Assembly: GCF_009728935.1 (NCBI RefSeq) | Contig: NZ_CP034235.1 | Location: 7,217,501 to 7,281,500, forward strand | Length of the DNA stretch: 64,000 nt | Direction: 5' to 3' | Source: Paenibacillus psychroresistens | GTDB taxonomy: Bacteria > Bacillota > Bacilli > Paenibacillales > NBRC-103111 | Part shown: one piece after another, positions 32,604-41,563 of the stretch | Position numbering within the stretch: the first letter of the stretch is position 1 | How the letters are laid out: every line of letters starts with the position of its first letter | The notes under the pieces: model-generated | Database searches by the model: none | What the model saw: only the letters and a program-made list of their open reading frames with translations | What the model was told of the DNA's origin: nothing | Program-made: the position numbers and the translations under genes

Positions 32604-34219
32604 TCATACTTTGAAGCGTGCGGCAATGGATTGCAACTTTTCAGCCAGCTGGTTTAAAGATTGTGCTGATCGCGTAACCTCGTTGGCACCAGTAAGCTGC
32701 TCTTCTGTAAAATGAGAAATACTCTGCATATTGGCGAGAGATTGAATAGATATTTGCAGGGTTTCTTCCACCGTATTATGAACCAGATTAGATGTTTCCG
32801 TCGTATTTTGGGCTATGCTCTTTACATCTTGGATTCGTTCAGAAACTTCAACAACTGTTGCAGAAATTTGAACAAATGCATCTCCTGCAGAGCGAACTAC
32901 TTCCATACCTTTAATCACTTCTTGATTCCCTTCGTAAACGGCATCGGCAATCAAGCTTGAATTCCGTTGAATTTCACCAGTTTGCTTTCTTGCGCTCCTT
33001 GGGACAATATCTCTGCACCGCCAGTCATTTCTTCCATGGAAGCTGCAATTTGATTTGCATCCTGTACGGTTTGTATCGCTCCTGCGTACAGCTCTTTGGA
33101 GGCGACTGTTACATGCTGAACCGTTAAATTAATTTGTTCTATAAGCACACTTAATTGACTAACCATCTTCTGAACGGCATCTGCCATAGTAAAGACTTCG
33201 TCATTGCGTTTTAAATAAGCAGGCGAAACTTGAACCCTCAATGATCCATTGGCAACTTCCCCCAATAAACTGGATAGACGAGTAATCGGAACGGTAATCC
33301 TCCTGCGTACAAGCCATGTTAGAATAACCAGTAAAGCAATAAGTATGATTCCTACTATCCCGCTCAATTTTTTGAGGCTGTTGGTTACTTCCCCACTTGC
33401 TTTCGATGGGTTATCTACTGCCAAAAGTCCAACTGAATTACCATCTAAGCCTTGGAATCCAGTGAAAACTTGAGTCACACTCGTGGAATCTGTGGATTGA
33501 AAGCTATCGTATTCCAGATAATTAGCCTTTTTCAAGGCACCTATAAGAGCTGATTTTAATTCATTCAAATCTAAATCCTTAGATGTAGATAACAGCTGGT
33601 TCTTCTCTGAAAGAAGAGCTATATCCGCATGAAGCGTGTCCTTAATTTTGTCCAAAGCAGCTTGATCCAGTAATCGGCCAAAAACCAATAGCCCAACTGC
33701 AGGAGCTGTGCCCGCTTCATCTGTAATTTTCGAGACCGCAATGATTGCCATCCCCTTAGAGGTTTGTACAATACCTGAAAAGCTGTCCGCTTTTTTCAAT
33801 CGGTCATAAATGGCTGGTACTTGAAGTTTGTCTTTGAACTCAGCAGCATCACCTTTTTGACTAATAATATTTCCCGCTAAATCTGCTGTGGCTAGAAAAT
33901 GTACATTGGGGATGATCCCCACGGATACATTCATGTTCTCCTCCAGCCAAGTGACATCCTTGTCCTCTACAGCTTTTCGGTTCGCTTCCCAATGAGCATT
34001 TGTCAAAACAGAATCTAATAAATTCGCACCTAGACCATCCAATACTTTACGAGCGGAGATACTCACATTTAACGTGTTTTCTTGTTCAATTTTATGTAGA
34101 TTGGCCGTTGTTGATGTGTAGAAGAAAACTCCCGCAATGCACAATGGAATAATAAGCAATACCGCAACTAGAACAATTACTTGAAGGCTGATTGAAAAAT
34201 ATAAACGTTTTTTCTGCAA
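32604..34219 (-). pseudogene. Chemoreceptor gene lacking its signalling tip, frameshifted
   Basis: The first frame (34219-32951) gives a membrane receptor start: TM1 (about 10-30), a CHASE4-like sensor with HWEANRKAVEDKDVTW, TM2 (about 280-302), HAMP, and the first helix of the signalling domain to LSQGAQESK. The second frame (32604-32954) gives the returning helix from TGEIQRNSSLIADAVYEG to SIAARFKV. They meet in a one-base frame change at about 32985. The conserved hairpin tip (normally containing NLLALNAAIEAARAGE) that binds CheA and CheW is absent. An internal out-of-frame deletion is the simplest explanation. The truncated protein could still be made as a sensor without output. Confidence 0.88.
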
Positions 34220-34283
34220 CTTAAGTCATCCTTTACTAATTAATTCGTTGGCTTGCTGCATTATTATAGCACATTATATCCCA

Positions 34284-34322
34284 AAAAAACGTCCTTAACC
34301 TTCGAGGTCAGAGGACGTTTTC
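34284..34322 (-). terminator. Terminator after the DUF1349 gene
   Basis: Stem AAAACGTCCT / AGGACGTTTT plus an inner GACCT/AGGTT pair and seven T on the minus strand, between DUF1349 and the chemoreceptor gene. Confidence 0.85.
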
Positions 34323-34350
34323 CCATTCTATATTTACTTAGATCAACCTA

Positions 34351-34938
34351 CTAAAAGAGCTTGAACCCAGAAAATCTAACCCATCGATCGACATCCATCA
34401 CACCACCATGTGTGAACAATCCTGCTTGTAATTCTTGCAGTCGATAACCCGGGCACTGGGCAACTATAGTCCAATCCGTATCGGGAGATAAGCGGTATTG
34501 CCCTGTAATTACTTCATCCACAACGAAAAACCGAAGCTCAATTGGATCTGTAACGGAGCTTAATGCTATTTTACCTAACAAACTCGCTTTTGCGTTCTCT
34601 TCACGCACTACAACTACGGCGAGTTCTTCACCCACCAGTTCTTTGACCAATTTGATATAATTATCATCATCGTAATACCAGAGTAAACCTGCTTGCTCAT
34701 AAGGAGCAGCCGGCTCACATGAAACGCTTGCCGAAAATCCTTTGGCTGTATTCGAAAGCGGGCGAATTAATACATTCTCTGCATTATTGCTGTCCTCCAT
34801 TAAACTCCCTGGTCGAGTCAGAATCTGCAGCTCATCTCCAGCAATACGCCAATTAATGCCCATCTCGCGAACCCATGACCAATTATCCATTAGAGTTGCT
34901 TCATTAAATCGATCCTCGAATAATACATTTTCGTTCAT
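34351..34938 (-). CDS. DUF1349 (concanavalin-like) protein
   Basis: 195-residue cytosolic protein of the DUF1349 beta-jelly-roll family, related in fold to the C-terminal domain of some glycosidases. The stretch EQAGLLWYYDDDNYIKLVKE is the family hallmark. Function is unproven; a sugar-binding or glycosidase-like role is possible. It lies 45 bases downstream of the Bcr/CflA exporter and may be co-transcribed. Confidence 0.85.
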   Translation of the reverse strand: MNENVLFEDRFNEATLMDNWSWVREMGINWRIAGDELQILTRPGSLMEDSNNAENVLIRPLSNTAKGFSASVSCEPAAPYEQAGLLWYYDDDNYIKLVKELVGEELAVVVVREENAKASLLGKIALSSVTDPIELRFFVVDEVITGQYRLSPDTDWTIVAQCPGYRLQELQAGLFTHGGVMDVDRWVRFSGFKLF

Positions 34939-34983
34939 AACTGAACAGTCTCCTCTATTTTATCTGATGTGCGAATCTAAAGA

Positions 34984-36204
34984 TTATATTTTAATAGATG
35001 TTTTCTTAGATAGGGTAATAAAACAGGTAACTGCCGCTAAAACTAATACAGCCATCACAATCGCGAGTGGCAGGATAGTTTGGGTGCCGCCAATACCAAC
35101 AAGCGGAGCAACAATACCTCCAATAATAAAAGACAGCATCCCTAATAAAGCTGAGGCGGTGCCTGCGGATTGGCCTTGACTCTGCAGTGCTAGAGATGAG
35201 GTCATTGTCGCAATTATCCCCACACTGGAAACAACAAGGAATAAAGCCGGAAGAATCAAATAAAGTCCCTGATGGGTTAGCGCCGCCACAAGTAATAATA
35301 GCCCTCCACTGCTTGACATAACCAGTCCCGTTCCCAGCAGCTTACGCTCGCTTACTCGTCCTGCTAATCTTCCTGCAATCTGTCCTGCAATAATAATACC
35401 TGCACCATTGAGTCCGAAGATTAAGCTGTATATTTGAGGTGACACCCCAAAAAGCTCTTGCAGAACAAAGGATGAACCAGAAATGTAGGCAAACATGGCA
35501 GCCATGACAAAGCCTTGTGTTAAGGCATATCCCATAAAAGCTGAGTCCCTCATTAATCTACGAAACGTCTTCAATGTGTTGCGAATCCCACCACGAGAGC
35601 GCCGCTCCACTGGCAACGTTTCTTTTAAACCAAATATGACTCCAAGCAGCATCAATACCCCGGATAGACATAATACTCCAAAAACACCTCTCCATGAGGT
35701 GAACTCTAAAATCCCAGCTCCCAGAATGGGTGCTAATATAGGCGCAGCCCCATTGACCAGCATAAGCAATGCAAAGAACTTAGTCAGCTCCACACCCGAA
35801 TATAGATCACGCACACTTGCTCGCGAAATAACAATACCAACTGCCCCTGCCAATCCTTGAATGAATCTAAGTAAGATAAAAATCTCTATGGAAGTCGAAT
35901 AAACACAAAGTAACGAAACAATCGCATAGATAGCCACACCTATAATTAAAGGAAGTCGGCGACCTCGTACATCGCTAATCGGTCCAGCAATCAATTGACC
36001 TAGCGCTAAACCAAGCAAACAAGCTGTTAAACTCAATTGCGTAACGGATGTTGTAGCATGCAATTCACTAGCAAGATTAGGTAATGCTGGTAAGTACATG
36101 TCCATTGAAAGCGGACCAAATGATGCTAAAGACCCTAGTATAATGGCTGTCCAGATTCGACTTGATGGATAAGTGCTTTTTAGTAGTTGGTTTGGCTGGC
36201 TCAT
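34984..36204 (-). CDS. Bcr/CflA family MFS drug exporter
   Basis: 406-residue, 12-helix exporter. It opens with FGPLSMDMYLPALPNLASEL, the Bcr/CflA signature, and has motif A (GPISDVRGRRLPLIIG). Known members export bicyclomycin, sulfonamides or chloramphenicol; the substrate here is unknown. It starts a short transcript ahead of DUF1349. Confidence 0.93.
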   Translation of the reverse strand: MSQPNQLLKSTYPSSRIWTAIILGSLASFGPLSMDMYLPALPNLASELHATTSVTQLSLTACLLGLALGQLIAGPISDVRGRRLPLIIGVAIYAIVSLLCVYSTSIEIFILLRFIQGLAGAVGIVISRASVRDLYSGVELTKFFALLMLVNGAAPILAPILGAGILEFTSWRGVFGVLCLSGVLMLLGVIFGLKETLPVERRSRGGIRNTLKTFRRLMRDSAFMGYALTQGFVMAAMFAYISGSSFVLQELFGVSPQIYSLIFGLNGAGIIIAGQIAGRLAGRVSERKLLGTGLVMSSSGGLLLLVAALTHQGLYLILPALFLVVSSVGIIATMTSSLALQSQGQSAGTASALLGMLSFIIGGIVAPLVGIGGTQTILPLAIVMAVLVLAAVTCFITLSKKTSIKI

Positions 36205-36298
36205 GATAGATTATAATTCCTTTCAGTTGGTTGCCTCAGACATTGATTTACTAATAAGAATAACATAATCAGCTAATTTATCCATACGCACATAAAAC

Positions 36299-36331
36299 AA
36301 AAGCCGTCGAGATGATCTCGCAGCTTTTTTA
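36299..36331 (-). terminator. Terminator at end of the sugar operon
   Basis: Minus-strand stem AAAGCTGCGAGAT / ATCTCGACGGCTTTT with a short loop, 14 bases after the dehydrogenase stop. Confidence 0.8.
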
Positions 36332-36344
36332 ATAAATTGAATTT

Positions 36345-37340
36345 TTACTCCCAGGGCTTTAATAATATCTTCGCGCATTGTTGGGATAAGGAAGTTTGAA
36401 AAGCCTCTTGAGTTTTACTCATGGGATATACATGCGATATCAATTTATCTACCAACGATGAATTTTGAATCACTTGCATTATTCTAGGATAAGAATTCAG
36501 ATTATAATGCCATGATCCGACTAATGAAATCCCTTTTCGGATCAAATCGGGACTGACTCGAATCATTGTTTCATCACCGCATTCGCCTACAAAAGCAATT
36601 TTGCCACCACGCGCAATAGCATCAATTTGTAAACGATGCGCCGCGATAACTCCAGATGTTTCAATACCGCAATCAGCTCCTCGACCTCCAGTAAGCAGCT
36701 TTATCTGTTCAACGGCATTCTTGCTCCGCGGATCAATAATGTCGACTGCTCCCATTTCTCGCGCCAGTTGAACTCGATATTCATTCATTTCAACGGCGAT
36801 GACTCTTGCGCCGCGATATTGAGCATTAACAATCGCCCCTAAACCAACAGGTCCTAATCCGCTGATAAGCACAGTCGAAAATGCATTCACTCCCAGCTTC
36901 TCCATAGCTCCGAATGAAGCGCCCAAACCACAGCAAGCCAACGATGCTTTTTCATAGGATACATCATCTGGAATTTTCGGGAGCAGCCACGACGGCTTAG
37001 CAATATATTGCGTCATGGTTGAAGCTCCATAGTCCAGGTTATGCTCACAATGTACATAATCTCCTGCTATGCATAACACACATTCTCCACAAGGATATTG
37101 GGGCATAACCACAACACGATCGCCGACTTTCACTTTGCTGCCGGGAGAAACCTCGACCACTTCGCCTGCAGCTTCATGTCCAAGCCCAACACATCGATGG
37201 CCCTCGGAGAAGGATTTATATTCCGCGCACATAGGTGCGACATGTATCTTAACTAATGCCCAACTGTCCAACAATAGCTTAGGCTTCTCATACTCTACAA
37301 GCTCTATTTGCTTCTGTCCCGTTATCGCCACCATTCTCAT
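36345..37340 (-). CDS. Zinc-dependent alcohol/polyol dehydrogenase
   Basis: 331-residue MDR family dehydrogenase: GHEAAGEVVEV (catalytic zinc His), structural zinc cysteines in CGECVLCIAGDYVHC, and Rossmann GLGPVGLGAIV. It oxidises a sugar, polyol or alcohol with NAD(P). I start at ATG 37340, which overlaps the previous stop as ATGA and follows GGAGG by 7 bases. It is the last gene of the operon. The substrate is presumably a sugar or cyclitol made by the upstream epimerases. Confidence 0.9.
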   Translation of the reverse strand: MRMVAITGQKQIELVEYEKPKLLLDSWALVKIHVAPMCAEYKSFSEGHRCVGLGHEAAGEVVEVSPGSKVKVGDRVVVMPQYPCGECVLCIAGDYVHCEHNLDYGASTMTQYIAKPSWLLPKIPDDVSYEKASLACCGLGASFGAMEKLGVNAFSTVLISGLGPVGLGAIVNAQYRGARVIAVEMNEYRVQLAREMGAVDIIDPRSKNAVEQIKLLTGGRGADCGIETSGVIAAHRLQIDAIARGGKIAFVGECGDETMIRVSPDLIRKGISLVGSWHYNLNSYPRIMQVIQNSSLVDKLISHVYPMSKTQEAFQTSLSQQCAKILLKPWE

Positions 37341-38884
37341 ACCTTCGCCTCCAAATCTAATGACCAATAAATACCATTAACTATTAATATCCTAAATGCT
37401 TCTTGCTCAAAATCCTCAGGGTGCCCCAAGGTCGTCATGAACACTTTGCCTCCACCGCAATGCGTCCGTGTCCAAGCAACAGGTTGAATCCGTGATTTAT
37501 TCCCCCCAGCAAGCGCCCACTCTTCTGGATGTACGGAGTAACCGTTCAAGAGAATCTCGGTACCTTCAGGGGGGTACGGATGAACGTAATAAAGCCACGA
37601 TCGTACGAAAAAACGAGCGGAAACTCCTTTAAGGATAGGGTGATTCAGGCTGCCCCAATTATGGCTGACATCTGTAAAGGACGAATGTCCGAAGTGCTGA
37701 ATCCAAGGTGCGCCAAGGACCTCAATCCCGAATTTTTGGTTCCAGCTTTCCAACGGATGTCCTAGAGGATAGTTAAAAGCATGTGTACTGGTGCGGAATC
37801 CGATGATCGGCTTACCTGCCTCAATGTATTGCCGAATATATTTAAACTGCTCTTCGGGCAGCTGTCGAAACCTAAGATAGAATACAACAAGATCAGCTTG
37901 CTCAAGCACCTCCAAACCAGGTAAATTATCTATTGCCGTGGAATCAGGCTGGGAAGTTAGTATCGTAATCGCAGCATCATGTGAACGCTGAATTTCTCTA
38001 GCAAGCTCAGCTAAGGTTTGCTCGGACTTATACTCATCTTCTCCACAAACAAATACAATGTGCTTCCCTGATAATCTCTTTAGTTTTTTTATCACATAAG
38101 CTCCGTTTTGTTTCGTAACAAGATCCGGTTCACCTACAGCCAACTCCGATTCTTCTTCAACCATAATCCATCCGTTATAGTCCGTTTCCCGCAAAAACCG
38201 GACAATTTCCAGATGATCTATGCCACCTTCGCCCATAGGCTTCCAGCCATCCTTAACTGCATAATCTTTAAAATGTACATGTGTGATGTTTTTCCTCTGG
38301 CTGCGGAATATGTCCATTGGATTCATCCCACCGTTTGCAATGTGACCGGAGTCAGGTGCATAACCAAGTACTTTAGGATCTAGCCTTTCAAATAAGAAGG
38401 TGTAATCCTCTATAATACGGAATAACGAGCCAGAAGGAGAATTGGGGTGGAAAGCGCAAGCAATCCCTTCATCCCTGGCTCTTGCGGAAACAGTATGCAA
38501 GATCGACAGTAAATTCTCCTGACGCTCACGCAGATCATCTCGATTATCCCAAGGCAGCTGGACGAGCACCATAATAGCCTGAGGAAAATGACGCAGATAC
38601 TGCACTAAATGCTCCGCTTCAACCATTTCTTCGTTTGATTCATGCTCGCCCCTCCAAGGAAGGGCTAGTGTCAGCGCAGCAAGCTTTAATCCACGGTCCG
38701 CTAACGCTTGCTTTAATCGTTCTGGAGCATTGTAATAATCACCGAGCATGCAAAGCTCTGCTTCAATTCCGGCAAACCCACTCGCAGCGGCGACGTCCAT
38801 AATATGATCCAGCGAATTGTTATATTGCTCAAATGACATTTGCCAGGTATAGGTTTGACAACCAAAAAGCAGCCCCATACTCAC
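37337..38884 (-). CDS. TIM-barrel isomerase fused to a ThuA-like domain
   Basis: 515-residue two-domain enzyme. The first part (about 5-268) is an AP-endonuclease-2/sugar isomerase barrel with CAFHPNSP, DSGHIANGG, HVHFKDY and EEES metal-ligand strands. The second part (about 272-510) is a ThuA-like flavodoxin-type domain (IVFVCGEDEYKSEQT, VVFYLRFRQLPEEQ, HFGHSSFTDVSHN, GGGKVFMTTLGHP). ThuA proteins occur in trehalose and 3-keto-disaccharide use. The fusion ties an isomerase/lyase to such a step. It is seven bases after the hydrolase (38891) and overlaps the dehydrogenase. Confidence 0.88.
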   Translation of the reverse strand: MSMGLLFGCQTYTWQMSFEQYNNSLDHIMDVAAASGFAGIEAELCMLGDYYNAPERLKQALADRGLKLAALTLALPWRGEHESNEEMVEAEHLVQYLRHFPQAIMVLVQLPWDNRDDLRERQENLLSILHTVSARARDEGIACAFHPNSPSGSLFRIIEDYTFLFERLDPKVLGYAPDSGHIANGGMNPMDIFRSQRKNITHVHFKDYAVKDGWKPMGEGGIDHLEIVRFLRETDYNGWIMVEEESELAVGEPDLVTKQNGAYVIKKLKRLSGKHIVFVCGEDEYKSEQTLAELAREIQRSHDAAITILTSQPDSTAIDNLPGLEVLEQADLVVFYLRFRQLPEEQFKYIRQYIEAGKPIIGFRTSTHAFNYPLGHPLESWNQKFGIEVLGAPWIQHFGHSSFTDVSHNWGSLNHPILKGVSARFFVRSWLYYVHPYPPEGTEILLNGYSVHPEEWALAGGNKSRIQPVAWTRTHCGGGKVFMTTLGHPEDFEQEAFRILIVNGIYWSLDLEAKV

Positions 38885-38890
38885 ATCCTC

Positions 38891-39703
38891 CTAGTTAGAC
38901 CCGTTCTCATTCGATAACATGAAAGCCAGTGTCAGTTGATTAAATTTAGCTAATTTATCCCAATGATGCGTATGTCCACTGCCCTCAAAAACAGTTAGCT
39001 CTGCATGTGTTAGCTCTGCGGCAATAGCTAATGAATGCTCCGGTGGTGTGAATATATCTTTCTCCCCTACTGTCACAAAAACAGGCAGCTTCAAATCAGC
39101 AAGCCTTCCACGCGTATCGTGTTCTGCACATGCGCCACATTGTGCACTAAAAGCATGTGCTGGCATTCTTCCCATCGTTTCCAGCGCCTCAGCTTCGCGA
39201 TTATGTAAATCTTCGCCGTTTTCATCGTGATATTGCGGTGTGAAAATCCAAAGATTCAAAAGCTTTGCAAAAGCATCTGGTTTAGCCATTGCATACATAT
39301 CGCTTAACATACTAAAGACAGCTTTCATATAGGCATTACAATGAGACCAGGTACAATTCAAAGTAAGTGAAAGTATGCGTTCCGGATACAGCAATGCTAA
39401 TTCTTGGGCTATAGCGCCACCCATTGAAATTCCAGCAACATGTGCGCTGTATATCCCCAAGGCATCCATGAGCCCAGCCGTATCCTCTGCCATAAGTCGA
39501 GTTGAATAGGGGGCCAGAGGCTTGTCGGATTGCCCTGCTCCACGATTGTCGATAAGTACACAGCGAAAATGCTGCTCATAAGCTTTGACATGCTCTTCCC
39601 ATACTGACCCATCCGCACCAAGACCCATTAACAGAATTAATGGAGTTCCGCTGCCTCTCTCCTCATAATTCAAATCAATTCCGTTCACCCTGACTCTTGG
39701 CAT
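38891..39703 (-). CDS. Alpha/beta hydrolase
   Basis: 270-residue soluble hydrolase with the nucleophile Ser in GISMGGAIA, the oxyanion box LLMGLGADGS, an acid in GEKDIFTP and His in GSGHTHHW. Substrate is unknown; in this operon an ester or lactone of a sugar acid is possible. I start at MPRVRVNGID (39703), 9 bases after AAGGAG; the open frame upstream overlaps the previous gene's end and is unlikely. The gap to the upstream epimerase is 13 bases. Confidence 0.87.
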   Translation of the reverse strand: MPRVRVNGIDLNYEERGSGTPLILLMGLGADGSVWEEHVKAYEQHFRCVLIDNRGAGQSDKPLAPYSTRLMAEDTAGLMDALGIYSAHVAGISMGGAIAQELALLYPERILSLTLNCTWSHCNAYMKAVFSMLSDMYAMAKPDAFAKLLNLWIFTPQYHDENGEDLHNREAEALETMGRMPAHAFSAQCGACAEHDTRGRLADLKLPVFVTVGEKDIFTPPEHSLAIAAELTHAELTVFEGSGHTHHWDKLAKFNQLTLAFMLSNENGSN

Positions 39704-39716
39704 CTCCCACTTCTCC

Positions 39717-40583
39717 TTATTCCCGCACGGGTAGTATTTGACTGCGAATAAATTCAAGACCTCCGCGTGCTATACGCTCCTCATTCTCAGCATATGCTCT
39801 CCACAAATGCAGCCTCGGAATTAAATTCACAACACTTTGGCCAAAAGCTTCTATAGTTAACCATCCCTCATAGTTACGCTTCAAAAGCAGCTCAAATACC
39901 CCCTGTGTTACCGCATGCCCGCTGCCTGGCATTCCCCTATGGTTTTCGGATATATGTACATGCACAATGGACTCATAAGACTTAGACCATGCTTCTGCTG
40001 TATGATTCTCCTCGATATTACTGTGATGTGTATCTGCAAGTAAGCCTACGTTGGGAAGTGCTATATTTTTGACAAATTGGGTTGCCTGCTCCATGGTATT
40101 AACCATATACATTTCAAATCGGTTTAGAGGTTCTAGCGCCAGGCTCACTCCACCTTCTAACGCATATTCGCCCGCTAACCGGAGTGTCTCTGCCGACCAC
40201 CCCCACTCTGCCGGAGTTGGAGCTGCGCCTGTAAAGCGTCCCAAACCCTGAAATAAAGGGCCACAAAGCACATTTGCCCCAATAGCTATACTCTTATCAA
40301 TTGCACGTTTTATTTCATTCAATGCTGCAAGCCGTAAACGGTGATCCGAGCTAGCCGGATCTGCCGTTTCTGCATCCAAAGCCAATATGGCGCTTCGTCC
40401 CAGACCTAAGCTGTCGCACAAGGAAGAAAAAGCGCTAATATCCTGATGTGACATAGGTGCCACAGGAAATTCCACACCATCAAATCCCCATTTATGCAGT
40501 GTACAGACCAGTTCCTCATGCTTAATAAATGCGGGCGAATCTGTCCATAACAAGAGGTTCATCCCTATTCTCATTGTTTTCAT
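39717..40583 (-). CDS. Ketose 3-epimerase-like TIM-barrel enzyme
   Basis: 288-residue sugar epimerase, close in layout to the D-tagatose/D-psicose/L-ribulose 3-epimerase group: metal site strands LALEPLNRFEMY, LADTHHSNIEE, HVHISENHRGMPGSGH and TIEAFG. Mn(II) or Co(II) dependent in known members. Start overlaps the previous stop as ATGA at 40583. It may invert C3 of a ketose or keto-glycoside. It is one of three barrel domains in this operon. Confidence 0.88.
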   Translation of the reverse strand: MKTMRIGMNLLLWTDSPAFIKHEELVCTLHKWGFDGVEFPVAPMSHQDISAFSSLCDSLGLGRSAILALDAETADPASSDHRLRLAALNEIKRAIDKSIAIGANVLCGPLFQGLGRFTGAAPTPAEWGWSAETLRLAGEYALEGGVSLALEPLNRFEMYMVNTMEQATQFVKNIALPNVGLLADTHHSNIEENHTAEAWSKSYESIVHVHISENHRGMPGSGHAVTQGVFELLLKRNYEGWLTIEAFGQSVVNLIPRLHLWRAYAENEERIARGGLEFIRSQILPVRE

Positions 40584-41485
40584 TTACTTGAGTGCACCTC
40601 ACTAATAAGCTGCTGAATATAGGGTACAGCCTTACGTCCCCATACCTCCACCTCTGCATTAAAACAGAAGTCCACACCCCACCATTCCATATCCAAGAAT
40701 AAAGGACCTGTTTCTTGGAGAAGCTGCGGAAAGTTTACAAACCCATTGCCAAATTCAGCATGTGTACTCGTTTCATCGTTATGCAATGTGCCATCCGAAT
40801 CTATCAGATGAAAGTGTCCTATATGCGGGGCTAATAGCTTTGCATAAGCGGTTACTCCACCTTCCAGATTTTCAGTGCCATCGAAATGCTTAGCCGCCAT
40901 AACAGCCCCCATATAGGCATGGCTTGTATCGAATAATATTCTAAAATACGGAGAATCCACCGCATGACACATCGCGAGAACTTCCGATGGCTTGTTCAGC
41001 CAGAATCCGGGCTCAAACTCCCAAACGATTTCTGCCCCTTCTGCCCCCGCAGCTTCAGCAGCTGCTCTCCATACCTGCGAAAGATGCTCAAATCTACGTT
41101 TGAATGCCTCTTCCGTTAAAGAGCTCGGTGCACTGACAGTATCAATGCGGATTCTATTCGTGCCCAAATCGCCAGCAAACGCAACAGCACGTTTGATTCT
41201 TTCCACATAGAGCTCTGCAGGAATTCTATCTGGCGGAACCTCAACAAACGAGGGGGCATAGCCTGACACTCCCAATCCGTATGCTTCTATCCGCTTGCAA
41301 AGCTCTTTTCGCTTGACTAAAGTATCGAATTCCTCATCCGTAGGATGGGGGGAGAATCCATTGATCTCAATTCCGTTATAGCCCGCTTCACTTGTATATT
41401 GCAGTACGCGTTCAAACGGCCATGGTTCATTAGCAAAAGGACCAAACGCGAAAGCCCAGCTTCCAAGGGACAGCTTTGGTTTCAT
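40580..41485 (-). CDS. Sugar phosphate isomerase/epimerase-type TIM barrel
   Basis: 301-residue AP-endonuclease-2 family barrel with WEFEPGFWLNKP, LFDTSHAYMG, GHFHLIDSDGTLHND and LDMEWWGVDF metal-site strands. No single substrate can be named; related enzymes include inosose dehydratase and 3-keto-glycoside lyases. It follows the binding-protein gene by 78 bases with a hairpin between, and overlaps the next gene by four bases. Confidence 0.86.
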   Translation of the reverse strand: MKPKLSLGSWAFAFGPFANEPWPFERVLQYTSEAGYNGIEINGFSPHPTDEEFDTLVKRKELCKRIEAYGLGVSGYAPSFVEVPPDRIPAELYVERIKRAVAFAGDLGTNRIRIDTVSAPSSLTEEAFKRRFEHLSQVWRAAAEAAGAEGAEIVWEFEPGFWLNKPSEVLAMCHAVDSPYFRILFDTSHAYMGAVMAAKHFDGTENLEGGVTAYAKLLAPHIGHFHLIDSDGTLHNDETSTHAEFGNGFVNFPQLLQETGPLFLDMEWWGVDFCFNAEVEVWGRKAVPYIQQLISEVHSSK

Positions 41486-41507
41486 TCTTCTACCTCCCTT
41501 TCATTAT

Positions 41508-41548
41508 AAAACCCGCGCATTGCCAGCTTATCTGCAAAACGCGGGTTT
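41508..41548 (-). terminator. Intercistronic hairpin after the binding protein
   Basis: Arms AAACCCGCG / CGCGGGTTT around a 22-base loop on the minus strand. Such hairpins after solute-binding genes usually stop part of the transcripts, giving the binding protein in excess. Confidence 0.7.
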
Positions 41549-41563
41549 CTCACTAAACTTTTA

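Noticed and set aside
32970..32995. Programmed frameshift in the chemoreceptor gene
   Set aside because: The missing signalling tip shows a deletion; recoding would not restore it.
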